The notes under the pieces are model-generated. The model saw only the letters and a list, made by a program, of their open reading frames with translations. It did not search any database and was not told where the DNA came from. This document shows, in pieces, positions 34,820-45,913 of a stretch of 64,000 nt of DNA. Both the position numbers and the translations under genes were made by a program. Positions within the stretch are counted from its first letter, which is position 1; each line of letters begins with the position of its first letter. The DNA comes from Colocasia esculenta (lineage: Eukaryota; Streptophyta; Magnoliopsida; Alismatales; Araceae): contig CM024760.1 of NCBI GenBank assembly GCA_014218235.1, positions 11,450,049 to 11,514,048 of the forward strand, written 5' to 3'.

Positions 34820-35606
34820 GTGCCTATTTGGTACTAGATTAAAAAAAAATAGAGATGAGAGTAAATTAATTTGGAGATAAATTATCCCTAGATTTTTAAA
34901 GATAACTTCGTTCTTTATTTGGTAGGAAACAATGTTAGTGTTGGGAAGAAAGTTTTATTTTTACTTTTGGTCGTCTTTTGATCTCCTATCGCGCGATCGG
35001 TGTCCAAGATCGATGATCAAGGAATTTGATGTGCCGCCAATAGTCTTTGCCTCGCACGATGGACGCCCTGACTTGCTGGACCAATGCGGGACCGTTGCCA
35101 CATCTCTGATTTTCCAGACATTGAGGCCCACGGGTGTCGATGCCGACACCGATATCCCCTTCATGTCCTTCGAAATTGGGTCAACTGTCGCGTTATCCTC
35201 CTTCTTCGCCCCCATCTTCGCTACTAACGTCTATTTCAGTGAGGGTGCCGCCGTGTTCGAGAACGAGCTGCCATTACTTGAGGAGTTGGGGATTAACACC
35301 CGATAGATCTGGCCAAAAATGAGATCGATCATGAACCCTATTCAAGTGAACATTCATCTCCACGAGGACGCCAACCTCTCCAGTCCTGTGCGAAAATGGG
35401 TAGGGTGATTTGAGGTAAAAAGTAGGTGTAAAAAATAGAGAAACTATTCCACTGAAAAGTGGGATAAGTTATCTCTAATTTACCCTCACTTTTTTAGGAT
35501 ATCCTCAAAATACTTAAACCATATTTATCTTTTTTTTAAGGCACTAAAGATGGGATGAGATTAAATTAACTCTTATCTCCTATTTAATCTCATACCAAGC
35601 ATGCAC
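34820..35606 (+). mobile_element. PIF/Harbinger-like (Tourist-type) element carrying a captured gene fragment
   Basis: Terminal inverted repeats GTGCCTATTTGGTACTAGAT and, from the right end, GTGCATGCTTGGTATGAGAT match at 19 of 24 positions when extended to ATTAAA. The 3-bp duplication TAA lies on both sides (34817-34819 and 35607-35609), as expected for PIF/Harbinger (TWA target). Subterminal sequence is also partly inverted. There is no transposase; the centre holds a fragment of a YIP1-family gene, making this a Pack-type element. Confidence 0.78.
35013..35400 (+). pseudogene. Captured 5' fragment of a YIP1-family membrane-trafficking gene
   Basis: The frame from ATG 35013 reads MIKEFDVPPIVF, IPFMSFEIGST, and ENELPLLEELGINTR, then an in-frame TAG at 35304-35306 where the family has glutamine, then IWPKMRSIMNPIQVNIHLHE. 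These match the cytosolic N-terminal half of plant YIP1/YIPF5-like Golgi proteins (PPVVF, IPFMSFD, DEEPLLEELGI, IWRKTxSxLNPFRVN). The multi-pass membrane half is absent and the match ends around DANLSSP near 35385, possibly at an exon border. It sits wholly inside the PIF-like element. Not functional. Confidence 0.8.
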
Positions 35607-35817
35607 TAAAAATCTCTCTCATATGAAAATTAGTCATTCTTACAGTGAGATATCGAGCAATGATCATTCTTAATTGTATATCAAAGAGTAGTCTAATGAG
35701 TAACCCTATATGTACACTAGGATGAGGTCACACATTCAAATCACAAGGGGAACATGATTTATAAAGAGTTTATGAAGACATTACAATAAACTAGTTTTTT
35801 TTTTGTAACGAAGAATC

Positions 35818-35983
35818 TAGCGTAGTGGTTTAAGACTCAATACTCAACACCAAGAGGTCAAGAGTTTGAGTCTTACCATAACTATGGTATTTCACACGTA
35901 TATCTTTTTGCTACGTGATAAATCTCGAGTGAGGAGAAATATATAAAGTGAGCCACCGGATAATCCCCCTCCCACGGAAATAA
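35818..35983 (+). mobile_element. tRNA-derived SINE with both pol III boxes
   Basis: An A box TAGCGTAGTGG opens the element (35818-35828) and a B box AGTTTGAGTCT lies at 35863-35873. The direct repeat GAAGAATC flanks it (35810-35817 and 35984-35991). Length 166 bp, in the plant SINE range. The 3' end lacks a clear A tail. Confidence 0.75.
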
Positions 35984-35991
35984 GAAGAATC

Positions 35992-36844
35992 CAATAAGCT
36001 AATTTCCACCCAAAACGAACAGCCCCTCAGTCGTATGTTGTAAGAGTAGTTTTGACATCTCTAAAATCTTCATGCCCCTCGTGAGATCATGATCATTTTA
36101 ATGGCCATAAAATCTCTGATTTTGGGGAAACTGTGGATGACTATTATAGCAGCATGCGCGACCGTATTTTTAGCTTTCCTTGGCGAAAAAAGTGAGACAC
36201 CAAGACCAGTCCACTCATATCTAACCCCTGACTTGGTCTTTGATCCACCTACAGATGAGAATTCAATACTTCTCCTAACACAATTGTGTAATACAATCGT
36301 CACTGGCATGTCACCAATCCGTGCCTTAAAAGAGTGGAATTCCTACAAGTCTATAGGTGCTAAAGTTTAGTTTGGTTGGAATGCAATTATTTGGCATCAT
36401 CCCACGTATTTTATACACTAAAATTGTTAATATGATAAAGCCGAACTGAACTTGCTCACTAAACCAAAGCGTCTTTTCTTGGACTCCTCCCGTCCCCGCA
36501 ATGTAGTCGATTTTAAACGTCGCAATTTATACTTGCTGTGTAGACAATCCCTGGAATCTCAATTTTATCTGATGCTCCATTTCGGAAGTACTTCATAAGA
36601 ATTAAGAAGACAACAAAATGGTATCAGAATGTGAATTCCATTTCAACTGGATCGACCTGTACCACTCAGATTTTTCAAGTGCCCCAACACAAAATTTGAA
36701 TTCTGTAACCAAACATATCTTTGATATCGTTTTCCTGCAACTTGAAATTTAAGTAATATGACAGGATGGGTTCGTATTTTTCCTGCTCAAATATAGGGAA
36801 TAAAGAGAAATGATTAGTGTCCAACACTCCGGATATTAATTTCT
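35992..36844. other. Intergenic stretch with one unsupported 93-codon frame
   Basis: A frame at 36089-36370 (+) has one hydrophobic segment (LWMTIIAACATVFLAFLG) but no recognised family and no splice or promoter support. The rest is ordinary AT-rich sequence. Confidence 0.4.
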
Positions 36845-37567
36845 TGTTGGAATGTTCGGACATGCCATGCACACGGGCGTCATAGTGGTGATGACAAGTT
36901 GGCGGCCGGCGGCGAAGGCCAGCGGTGGCCAGCGGCCGACGGCGAGTGACGGCGATAGCAGTCGTCGTGGTCGCGACCACCTATGACAACTGGTGACCGA
37001 CGACCAGCAGTGACAAATAATTATTTATCCGTGACAAATAGAGATCTAGTGGTGACAAATAATTATCTATTGATAACAAGTAGCTACGCTACTGGTAACG
37101 AGCTATCTATCTATGACAAATAGATATCTAGTGGTGACAAATAACTATCTATTGATAACAAAGAGCTATCTACTAGTAACGAACTATTTATCCGTGACAA
37201 ATAGATATCGAGTGATGATAAATAATTATCTATTGATAACAAATAACTGTCCTACTGGTGATGAGTTATCTATTCGTAACAAATAGATATCTATCGATGA
37301 CAAATAACTATTTAACCGTGACAAATAACTATAAAATGATGACAATAGTTATCTACCGGTGACAAATAATTATCTAATGGTGACAAAAATAACTATCTAC
37401 TGTGACAAATAACTACATAATGATAACAAATAGCTACCCAATAATAATAAATAGACATACAATAGTCGGTCTACCACCGACTGTCGACGTCCGTCGCCGC
37501 CGACCGTCCTGTTGCCACGGTGGCGCTTACATGACGTACCCGGGTGACATGCCCTGACGTTCCAACA
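36845..37567. mobile_element. Inverted-repeat-bounded element filled with a minisatellite
   Basis: Left end TGTTGGAATGTTCGGACATG and inverted right end TGTTGGAACGTCAGGGCATG pair over about 40 bases. GC-rich blocks lie just inside both ends. Between them is a long tandem array (37014-37455). I found no clear target-site duplication, so superfamily is not assigned, and it could be a fold-back structure rather than a transposon. Confidence 0.6.
37014..37455. repeat. 21-bp minisatellite with a four-unit higher-order period
   Basis: Units of about 21 bases follow the pattern GTGACAAATANNTATCTANT, alternating with GATAACAAATAGCTATC and GGTAACGAGCTATCT versions. Four unlike units repeat together about every 82-84 bases in the first three blocks, then order decays. 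Confidence 0.85.
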
Positions 37568-39346
37568 AAACATGAAGATACGTCTGACCTGAACAACCTA
37601 ATCTGGAATTAATGTATGCCACAGAAAATATCTGATATCTCGATGTTCTGGTAAAAATGACCATCTACATTTGTGTCCGGGTCTGTTTGGCTTCACCGCA
37701 CTTGCTACGATTGGGTTTTGGACGCACAGTTAAAAGCCTAAGCCAAATCTTCTGTTTGGCAGAATCGGCCTCCGACGTTTTGTCGTCTTCTTTGTGTCGA
37801 ACAAAACCGACGAACAACATCTAGTTACGAGAATAGTGAAAAAAAAAAAAAAAAAAAACGTGTGTTAGATTTCCTTATCGTGTTCCGAATGCCGGTCAAA
37901 TTCAACTTACTTGTCCTTGTCATAATAACAGGTTCATGTGTCACTATTTTCTCGAGAAATAAAAGATGTGTTCTAAGTTGAATACATCTAATAAAATTGT
38001 CTCATCTTACATTTGAGTTTTTATTATGCCCAATCTCAAGATGAGATCTATCCATACGACAGCAATAAGAAAAATGAACACATTTGTTAAACCGATGAAA
38101 TTACGCAGCAGTGACCAGTAACAACGTCCGCCAAATGGTACATGTCGACGTGCATTAAAACACATAAATGTGCATATGTCGCGTAGGTGTGACGAAATTA
38201 TTTAGATGGAAGAATAGGCTTTTTTTATAATCAGATAAATTTAATAACTCCTAATAAAAAGAGATTTATCAGTCTTGATAATTATTTTACCGTTTTGATA
38301 AATTAGATAACTTATTAGATATTTATCAATATTTATTGATGATAAATTTTGATAAATTTTATTTTATTTTTGAGTTGATAAAATTATTTATAGATAACAT
38401 GAGATATTTGAATTTATAAAGAGCTCAAAAGATGTCAAAGTAGAAATAAATTTTATTAATAACTTTGATTTGATATAAAATGACGGATGTGACATAAAAT
38501 TATTATACATTCAAAATATTACACCAAAATAAGAGATAACTACCAGAGATTATCTTATTCACGAATATCTACTTTACAAATAATTTATTTACTTAGAATT
38601 TGATAACGAGATACGGGGACCAATAATAGGTTAATTGTACATAGGCTATTCATATTTAATGATTTTTTTAATTTGAGATGGTTTAAATAAAAATATAATT
38701 ATGAATGAGAATAACTTTTAATGTGATGTGATACAAGAGAGTGTGTATAATTATCACCATTTATACCAGTTTGACACAATTTATCTATATATGAAGAGAG
38801 ATACATGATTTTTTAAAATAAAATATAATAACTAATAAATTATCTCTAAAAATATCTTTTATCCCTAAGAATCTCCTTCTTAAGTGAGGTAGTTATTTTC
38901 CTCTTTATCACTTTTTTTTATCTTGAATAATTTTTATCAACCTGAGTTAAACTAAATAAGTTATCAAACTACCTTGTTAAAAAAGGAGCTAAACCCCCTT
39001 GTCACTTATCAAAGCCTCCTTTATACTTTATCCTAAGAAATTAATGCCAGTGATGTGATAAGATAAGGCCGCGATTCTTTGTCGTGGGAACGTGTCGCAC
39101 CTGTTTTAACAGTCCTCCCTTTGTCTTGGTTAGAATATGTTATCGGTTTCTGAAATGGAGATTTATGCTCTCAAACACTAGCAAGTCTGCCACATAAACG
39201 GTATCGAACTTCTCAAAATATCCAAAAGGAACTTCTCAAAAGCCTGCAGAAATTTTTGACTGCATACTGTTACCATGCTGTAAAACCTACAAGAAATATG
39301 GAATCTCTGTACTCAAAATACTCGCTTCAAATTAGGAAAAAAAAAA
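37568..39346. other. AT-rich intergenic stretch
   Basis: Nothing codes here. A20 tract near 37839-37858; dense GATAAATTT/TTATCAA words at 38220-38400 suggest an old AT-rich MITE but ends could not be set. Confidence 0.45.
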
Positions 39347-39747
39347 GGATTTTTTATATACACCCTCGTAAACATTGTATTTTATATGCATACCCTTGAT
39401 CTATCTCAATTGTTTAAAATATCTCTTATCTCAATTGTCTAAAATATCTCTTATCCAGGATAATAGTTGCAGCTATACTTGCCGTCAATATCGTTTGACT
39501 TATGGTTAAAAAGCAAAATTTTATAGCGATATATATGCAAAATTCAAGCTTCACAAGGGTATACATACAAAAAATACTACTATCACACAATTTCTATCAC
39601 ATTCACTACGAATATTCGCCCATGGCTGGCCAACTGCAAAGGCATAGCTGCAACTATTACCACGGACATGATATTTTAGACAATTAATGAAGATCAGAAG
39701 TATACATGTAAGATGCAAAGTTTATGGGGTATACATGTAAAGAAACC
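39347..39747. mobile_element. MITE-like inverted-repeat element
   Basis: Left arm GGATTTTTTATATACACCCT continuing to GCATACCCTTGATC, and inverted right arm GGTTTCTTTACATGTATACC continuing to CATGTATACTTCTGATC, match imperfectly over about 55 bases. The CATACCCC-type words resemble the MITE at 1640-2063. No target duplication is clear because of the adjacent A-rich tract. Confidence 0.55.
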
Positions 39748-40250
39748 TGAAAAGATACTACAGATACCATTGAAGCAAGATCAATAATATGCTTGACCAA
39801 ACTGGGTTACTTTGGATTTCAAGGAAAGAAAAAACAAAAAAGATTTAAGTGCAGAATGACAGCACAATATTCCGCCCGCCACATTCCGGTATTCTGGGCC
39901 TTCGACCCAAATCTGAAGAATAAGACCAAGTCTCTGTTGCTCCTTTGTTGCCCATCCCCGCGTAGAGGCCCCATCGCACTCACATAACTTTTGTGGCTTT
40001 CTAAGATATCAAGCACATATAGAACGGTTCTGGAAAACCTAGGATTACAAACACTAAATGCTCTGAATCTACACGACGGGGAGACCTTCAATAAAACTTT
40101 AAGAGAGATTAAGCATATATACGGTCACGTGTCTCATACAACCAGCATATTGAAGCAAAAGCACACATCTCTCTGTGAATTCAGGCAGCAAACATAAGGC
40201 CTCTAATATGAATTTAATTGTTTGCAGACGAGAGACATCCTAGACTTCAC
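39748..40250. other. 3' flank of the 4F5/zinc-finger gene
   Basis: Should include the 3' UTR of the minus-strand gene ending at 40251. No further feature recognised. Confidence 0.5.
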
Positions 40251-43200
40251 CTATTTTTTGAGGTGGGGGAAACACTGATAAAGATCATTTTTGGGGTGCT
40301 TCGCCTCCGCATGCTCCCTGCATTTGACTTCTGTGGTCGTACACATAAACGTCTGCATGCACACCTTGCACTGGATTTGGATCGGGAGATGGGAAAACCA
40401 TTAGCACCGGCTCATGTACATGAGAGATAAATCTAAGTTATTATAAGAATCGAACAAAACTGCCAAAGAAGATGGACGGTATCAAAATGGACGCAAGGAG
40501 CATTAAGATGGAGATAAGAAGCATCCAGAACCATGGGACGAACAACCTGGTGGGAAGCAATGGATAAAATATTTTAAACGGGCATTTGAGAAGACATCAA
40601 ACCGAGTTGCACCAATTCTGTGTTTTGAGATGCAGTGAAATGAGAACAGGCATCATCATTTTGCCCCCATCTTGTGGTCAGATCGAACGTGGGGATGTGA
40701 ATGGTTCTGTGTTACCATTCTTGGAAGCAGTCAGCCCGGAGAAGGGTCGCCCCAATCCGGGGCTGAGTCTAGACTGTTTTCCAGTACTAAATTTGTGTCG
40801 AAATGTTCAGAAACCTGCCTTTTGGAAACATGATGTGTATCATAGGAAATAAAAGAACCACAGTCAACACCATTGACCCCACAGAATCATTTCTCATCTG
40901 CATTATATACTGAGAAATGTTAACAATTGTTAATTGGAGCTAAAGAAAGTCTTGTCAGGGCCAGAGTAAAAGATGTAAAATTTCAGGAAGACATAATCTT
41001 CCTCTGATCAAGACAACCAAGCTCCATGGAAAACGAGACTATTGTGTTGGGCCTATCTTGCTCAAATCCTCCAACCCAAGAGGTTTACCATCAAGAGGTT
41101 GAACCATGTGCTACTTCATGAACCATTTCAAACTTCAAGGCACAGTTTCGAGGCTGAATTGGGGGAAAAAAAGTTGCTGGAGTTAGGGCTGTTCAATGTT
41201 TGGTCCAACCCGAACCGAACCGTTCGGTGCAGTTTGGTTTCAACACTCCTAGTGTTCAATTCGATTTCACACAGTGAAACTGAAATAAATCGAATATATA
41301 TATATATAATAATTAATAAACACTTATTTCATAAGGGCGCTTGTAGCCCAGTGGACCGCGGCGGGCCTGCCTCGGGTGTACGCGGGGAGGTCGCGAGTTC
41401 GAACCTCGCGACCTCCCTTAAAATCTAACATTTTTGCTGTGTTCGGTTTGAACCGGTTCGGTTCAGTTCAGTTCTCTCAAAAAGTTGAGCTGAACCAGGC
41501 CAAACCGACCCGTGAACAGCCCTAGCTGTAGTTACTCAGATGCCCATTCAAAGCTTCTTGGTGCAGTTCACCTCCTGAATTGGAAAAGATAGGAGTGTGA
41601 ATCAAACAAACATATTGAGGTTTTCCTTTCTTCTTCTTTTTCCCCATTATCGGGGAGGTCATAATTGCATATAGTTTAGACAGAGCACGTGACTAATGGC
41701 ACACTTTCCTCAATCCAAGGTAAACCTTTATTTAACACTCCCTTACACAATGCCAAAAAACAGAGGGCATGACAAATGAAGGGCAATCTGGACTTCCTGA
41801 GAATTTCATGTGGGCCAAAATGTAGTGCATATATAATTGCTCTCTCAATTCAGCCATTATTCAGGAATTAGTCAATATTCAAAACTTTCAAGAATAGGAT
41901 AAAAAGAATATGAATACACAGACACACATACAAACATGGTTCACTGATAGTATGAACATTAATGATTACAGTCATTCCTAATTCCCATGTCTTACTGCTT
42001 AGGTAAATGAGATTACAGAATCTCATATGTTCAGTGCTAGAACTGCTTTGAAACATAGTCATAAACATCACATAAATGGAAATATAAACTTGAAGCTCCC
42101 TCAGTATGAACAGGAAGATGAATGATTTTATAGTAATTCAAAACATATCACAACTATGCACAACTATGTCTGCCTCAATAAGCAGCAGAAATCTACGCTC
42201 AACAGACCTAGAAAAAGCTCCTCTACAAGATTACCTTTTCTGCTTTGGATTAGAGTGATTAGACCCATGATCAGTGCAACAGCACCTATGCTTTCTGGAG
42301 GCAAAAAACTCACTCACATGACCCAATCAACATTTTCCCAAATAAGATATGGAGTTTTTTTTGGTGCTGTTATCTTATGACAGTACAGAATGTAAAACAA
42401 GTGTCAGCATGTAAGACTTGTACTTGTCTTCCTGCAGTGAATGCCAATCCAGTCAACTTTAATGTTTATTACATGATCCTACTATCTATCATCTTCAGGG
42501 ATTAGCCCTTCCAACACAATAGTTGTTCTTGTCCCACCTATCCTAAATTACACATTTAATTAATAAATGTCCTCATCTGCTCCTCTTCCAGTGTTTCTTT
42601 TTTGTTATAACTAGAAGTGCTAATTTCAGGCGTGTTCACCAAATACTTGAGATTGTGAAGTCCGACAAATACATAGACCGCATACATTGCACCACCAACC
42701 CACCAATGTCCTACGCCCACACATGCCCGTATCGTCGTAGCACATGGTCACTCTTCTTAAATAACAAAGATTCCATGAACAATTGACCTACTTTCAGGAT
42801 GCCACAGGCCTACAAACTTTTGAGACGCCTCTCTCTTGGTATAGTCCCAAAACTGGGAGAAAAAAAGAACTGTTACCACCCTTAACAAAATCTCTTCACA
42901 GCACGCCACTCAAACATCTGATAATGGTATCTGTTGCCACCAGTTCGTTCTTAAAATTAGTCTTAAACATGAGAACAACTAGTATGGTAGCATGCAACCA
43001 CCCCAAAAAAACGAAGATTCTGCATCCCTTTCTCCACGAATTTACCTTTGTAAGCACATCCAATTAGCCCTCGCGTCCTTCAGTTTTCAAACCCCCCCCC
43101 CCCCCAACAACCCAAAACCCACACGCACACAGGAGGAGAGCTTCGAGGGAGCCGACGGAAACCCAAAAGTTTGTCGATGGCCCAGGCGGTCCCCATGTAA

Positions 43201-43448
43201 GGGACAGGATACCTCCCTAGTCCCTCCTCACTTTCTTTATCCGTGACATTAAAACCAAACAATCAGAAAACAAAATCTCAAATTAGGTAGCGAAAGATCG
43301 AAGCACAAAGCGAAGAACAGATAGAGACCTGGATGGTCATGGACTTCTTGTTCGTCTCCAGCTGGCTCCCTGCCAATCCAACACGATAATAAGCACAAGG
43401 CAAATATTTCTTGACGGAGATCCGAACCAAGAACAAACATGGAACGCT

Positions 43449-43479
<31 letters not shown>

Positions 43480-43587
43480 GAGGTGCGACGAAGGGAGACG
43501 AGCGAGGCGCTCACCCTTGACGCCTTTCTGCTTCTCCATGTGCTTCTCCCTCGCCATCTTTGTCTTCTGAGCGTTGCCCCCTCCCAT
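40251..43587 (-). CDS. Small 4F5/SERF-type zinc-finger protein (At2g23090-like), three exons
   Basis: Exons in transcript order: 43587-43515, 43369-43329, 40370-40251; together 234 nt, 77 residues and TAG, the usual length of this plant family. The N-terminus MGGGNAQKTKMAREKHMEKQ is the 4F5-like segment; the middle is GSQLETNKKSMTIQ; the last exon encodes a C2H2-like finger with C-K-V-C and H-A-E-A-K-H spacing and ends CFPHLKK. Function is not well defined: a small nuclear or cytosolic protein expressed widely in plants (family knowledge). Intron 2 (40371-43328) is nearly 3 kb and contains a hAT MITE; its donor GTCTCT departs from the GTAAGT consensus. All three exons are too short to stand out as open frames, so the gene is easy to miss. 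Confidence 0.93.
41184..41524. mobile_element. hAT MITE in the intron of the zinc-finger gene
   Basis: Ends TAGGGCTGTTCAATG and, inverted, TAGGGCTGTTCACGG. Flanking octamers GCTGGAGT (41176-41183) and GCTGTAGT (41525-41532) differ at one base, fitting an aged 8-bp hAT duplication. Subterminal sequence is rich in GGTTCGGTT/AACCGAACC. A tRNA-like block sits inside at 41335-41419. Confidence 0.82.
41335..41419 (+). repeat. tRNA-like sequence with an extended hairpin, inside the hAT MITE
   Basis: It has an A box TAGCCCAGTGG (41344-41354) and a B box GTTCGAACC. The B-box arm is a perfect 11-bp stem, GAGGTCGCGAG paired with CTCGCGACCTC around TTCGAAC, longer than the 5-bp T stem of a true tRNA. 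It lacks a normal acceptor stem and anticodon arm, so I call it SINE-head-like, not a tRNA gene. Confidence 0.6.
43449..43475. repeat. (GA)n microsatellite in intron 1 of the zinc-finger gene
   Basis: About 13 GA repeats, CT on the transcript strand, between exon 1 and exon 2. A C14 run lies further on in intron 2 at 43092-43105. Confidence 0.9.
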
Positions 43588-43766
43588 CTCCGGCGTCTTC
43601 CCTCGCCGCGCCCTCCCCCTTTGCGCAGAGACAGAGATATGTGGTGGTAGTGGTGGAGACGGAGAAGAGAGAGAGAGAGAGCGAACAAGCGATATGCCGA
43701 GTCGCCGACTACAAAGAGGAGAAGAACCCAAATCGCAGGCGGAGGCGGACCTCATCTTTTCCTCCT

Positions 43767-43775
43767 CTTTATAAC
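43767..43775 (-). promoter_or_regulatory. Possible TATA box of the zinc-finger gene
   Basis: Minus-strand GTTATAAAG lies about 180 bases upstream of the ATG at 43587, a plausible distance for a short CT-rich leader. Confidence 0.4.
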
Positions 43776-45789
43776 AGCCCTCTTTCATCGCTCTTTGTTT
43801 TTGTTTTTTTTTTTTTGAGATTTTTACAAATAAAATATTATTAAAAGTAAATTATTAAAAAAGTCTTCCAAATATATTAGCAGATATATCCTTATGTAAA
43901 ATCAAGTAGTAGTATAAAAATACTATTGCCATAGCGGCATAGCACGCGATGACATATTCTTCGTAAAGTGATTTAGCACAAATATGTCATCATAATGATA
44001 TATTTATATTATTTAATTTAGACAAGAATATGCTTGTTGATACATTTTGAAGAATAGTTAAATTTTACAAATTTATTTCTAAGAATAATTTATCTACAAA
44101 AATCTATTTTTAGTTGTAGTCCTTATCATATTTTTAATTAATTTTTATTTGATATTTTTAGAAGCAAGATTTTATTATAAATTCTTCTATAAGTTTTCCA
44201 TTAAATATATTGCAGAAATTAAACTTAATTATAAACATTTGTAATACTTAAAATCACAATTAGTCGTGCCGCCGTGATACTATACTATATTAGGGCCATC
44301 ACGAGCTATGAGCTCTAGTACGGTCAGTACAATACAAGTTAATATATTATTTAATATTTCTCATATTTTTCATCTATGTTATTATTATTATTTTTAAAAT
44401 AAAATATCCGAATCAAAATATGTCGATATAATACACTTATATCCTACTAGTACTAATGAAAATGGCGCATTTCCCTATTCAGAGGGTTGGTTCCTTTCCT
44501 CCGACGGGGGCTACTAATTTTTGCCCGCTCCGTGCACGGCTGCCGTTCGATCTCGATCGAAATTGGAAACAAATATCGGACGGCTGAGAATAGCAGCACT
44601 ACTGAGAGACAACGGGGATCAAGAGGTCCTCGACGAAGTTTAGCAAGTGTGGGCCCGCCCTTAATGGGCCTCTCGGGCCCGGTTTTGCATAGTTCCTTTC
44701 TGTGTTGTTCAAAGAGCTCGCATAGTTTAAAGAGAGGCCGGTGCGCCTTTCTTTTCCTTTATAAAGAACAAAAGCTTTCGTCGGGAGTGGTCACAAGAAG
44801 GTTCCAGAACCTGTGATCCAGGGATTGCCTCCCTTCATCATGCACTTGTTAAAAGAAAACATATAAATTATTTTGGAGGGTTTATCTTATTCGCACCTGT
44901 TAAAATACTATAAGTTTCTCGTGGGGCTTCCGTATCCCAACTACTAACTAAACTCACAGAGTCATATCGACGCAGTACACATGGTGTAATCAGCTTTTCT
45001 GGGAGGATGATATCCTGCTCCTGAGAAGGGCTGTGGGGGTGCTCTTTTTTTTGTTTACCTGGAAGGCGACCTCTTTTTTTTTTTTTTCCCACTTAGTACA
45101 CAGTTAAAAGTGTATCATCTAGATGGGGTACACGGTTAGTGAATTTTATGTTCTAGATGGAATACACCGTCGTTGGTGAATTTTCCATGACATAGAGTCA
45201 GGATAGGATTAGGATCCAATCTCTGCCCGAATAGAGATAAATGTCCAAGCTCTATTCTAACAAATTAAAAGAACATATACCCAAGTTTTTTCCATTGGAA
45301 TGTAGTATTTTTTTATTACCTTCTTATTTTACTTGTGTTCATTTCTCGTTCAAAGTATTCCTGCTTAATACAAAAATTAAATTAAAGTAAATTTTGAATA
45401 AAAACTTAAATACATCTGCCACATAGAATACGATTATTCTCAATGACCCGAGGAGGCAGATCGTCCACAACTCACTAAGCTCACACGACGGGAGGAGCTC
45501 AGGACTACGGGGAGCACGGCACAGAGCGCGCAGGCTCGCACAAAGTTGTGGCTTCCTCGTGCTCGTAGCCCGAACACTCCGCTTCATACAGATGCCTGGC
45601 GCACGCCCAGGCGGGCCATGCACGCAGCGGCAACGCGCGGGAACCCGGCTCACACGAAGAGCTCCATTCCTCCCACTCGCTTCTTCCGGTCCACAAGCAT
45701 GGCATCTCCAAATATCCCCCTTTTTGTCTGCTCTAATCACTGCAACTCCTCCCCAGCGTTATTTCCCCTCCAGGAAAAATATGCGTGGC
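43776..45789. other. Divergent intergenic region between the zinc-finger gene and CGLD27
   Basis: About 2 kb separate two divergent genes. 43840-44420 is AT-rich. 44640-44690 has GGGCCC/GGGCCT words. 45500-45700 is GC-rich and gives long overlapping frames on both strands with no recognised motifs; I treat these as chance. Confidence 0.5.
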
Positions 45790-45797
45790 TATAAAAG
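45790..45797 (+). promoter_or_regulatory. TATA box of CGLD27
   Basis: TATAAAAG lies 124 bases upstream of the ATG at 45914, in a suitable setting and orientation. Confidence 0.65.
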
Positions 45798-45913
45798 CAG
45801 GGGCCAGATTGGAGAGGACCCTTCTCAGCAACTACTACCCTCCAGTTAGCCTCCTTCGAGGCTGCTGCGCCGGGGGAACGAACTGCCAAGCCAAGTTAAG
45901 TCTCGGAAGAGAG

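Noticed and set aside
36089..36370. 93-codon frame with one hydrophobic segment
   Set aside because: No homology recognised, no promoter or splice context; could be chance in this base composition.
41341..41413. Genuine tRNA gene
   Set aside because: A and B boxes exist but there is no acceptor stem closure, no regular anticodon arm, and the T arm is too long.
45339..45850. Overlapping frames of 80-130 codons on both strands upstream of CGLD27
   Set aside because: GC-rich promoter region; no domain motifs, and several frames overlap each other.
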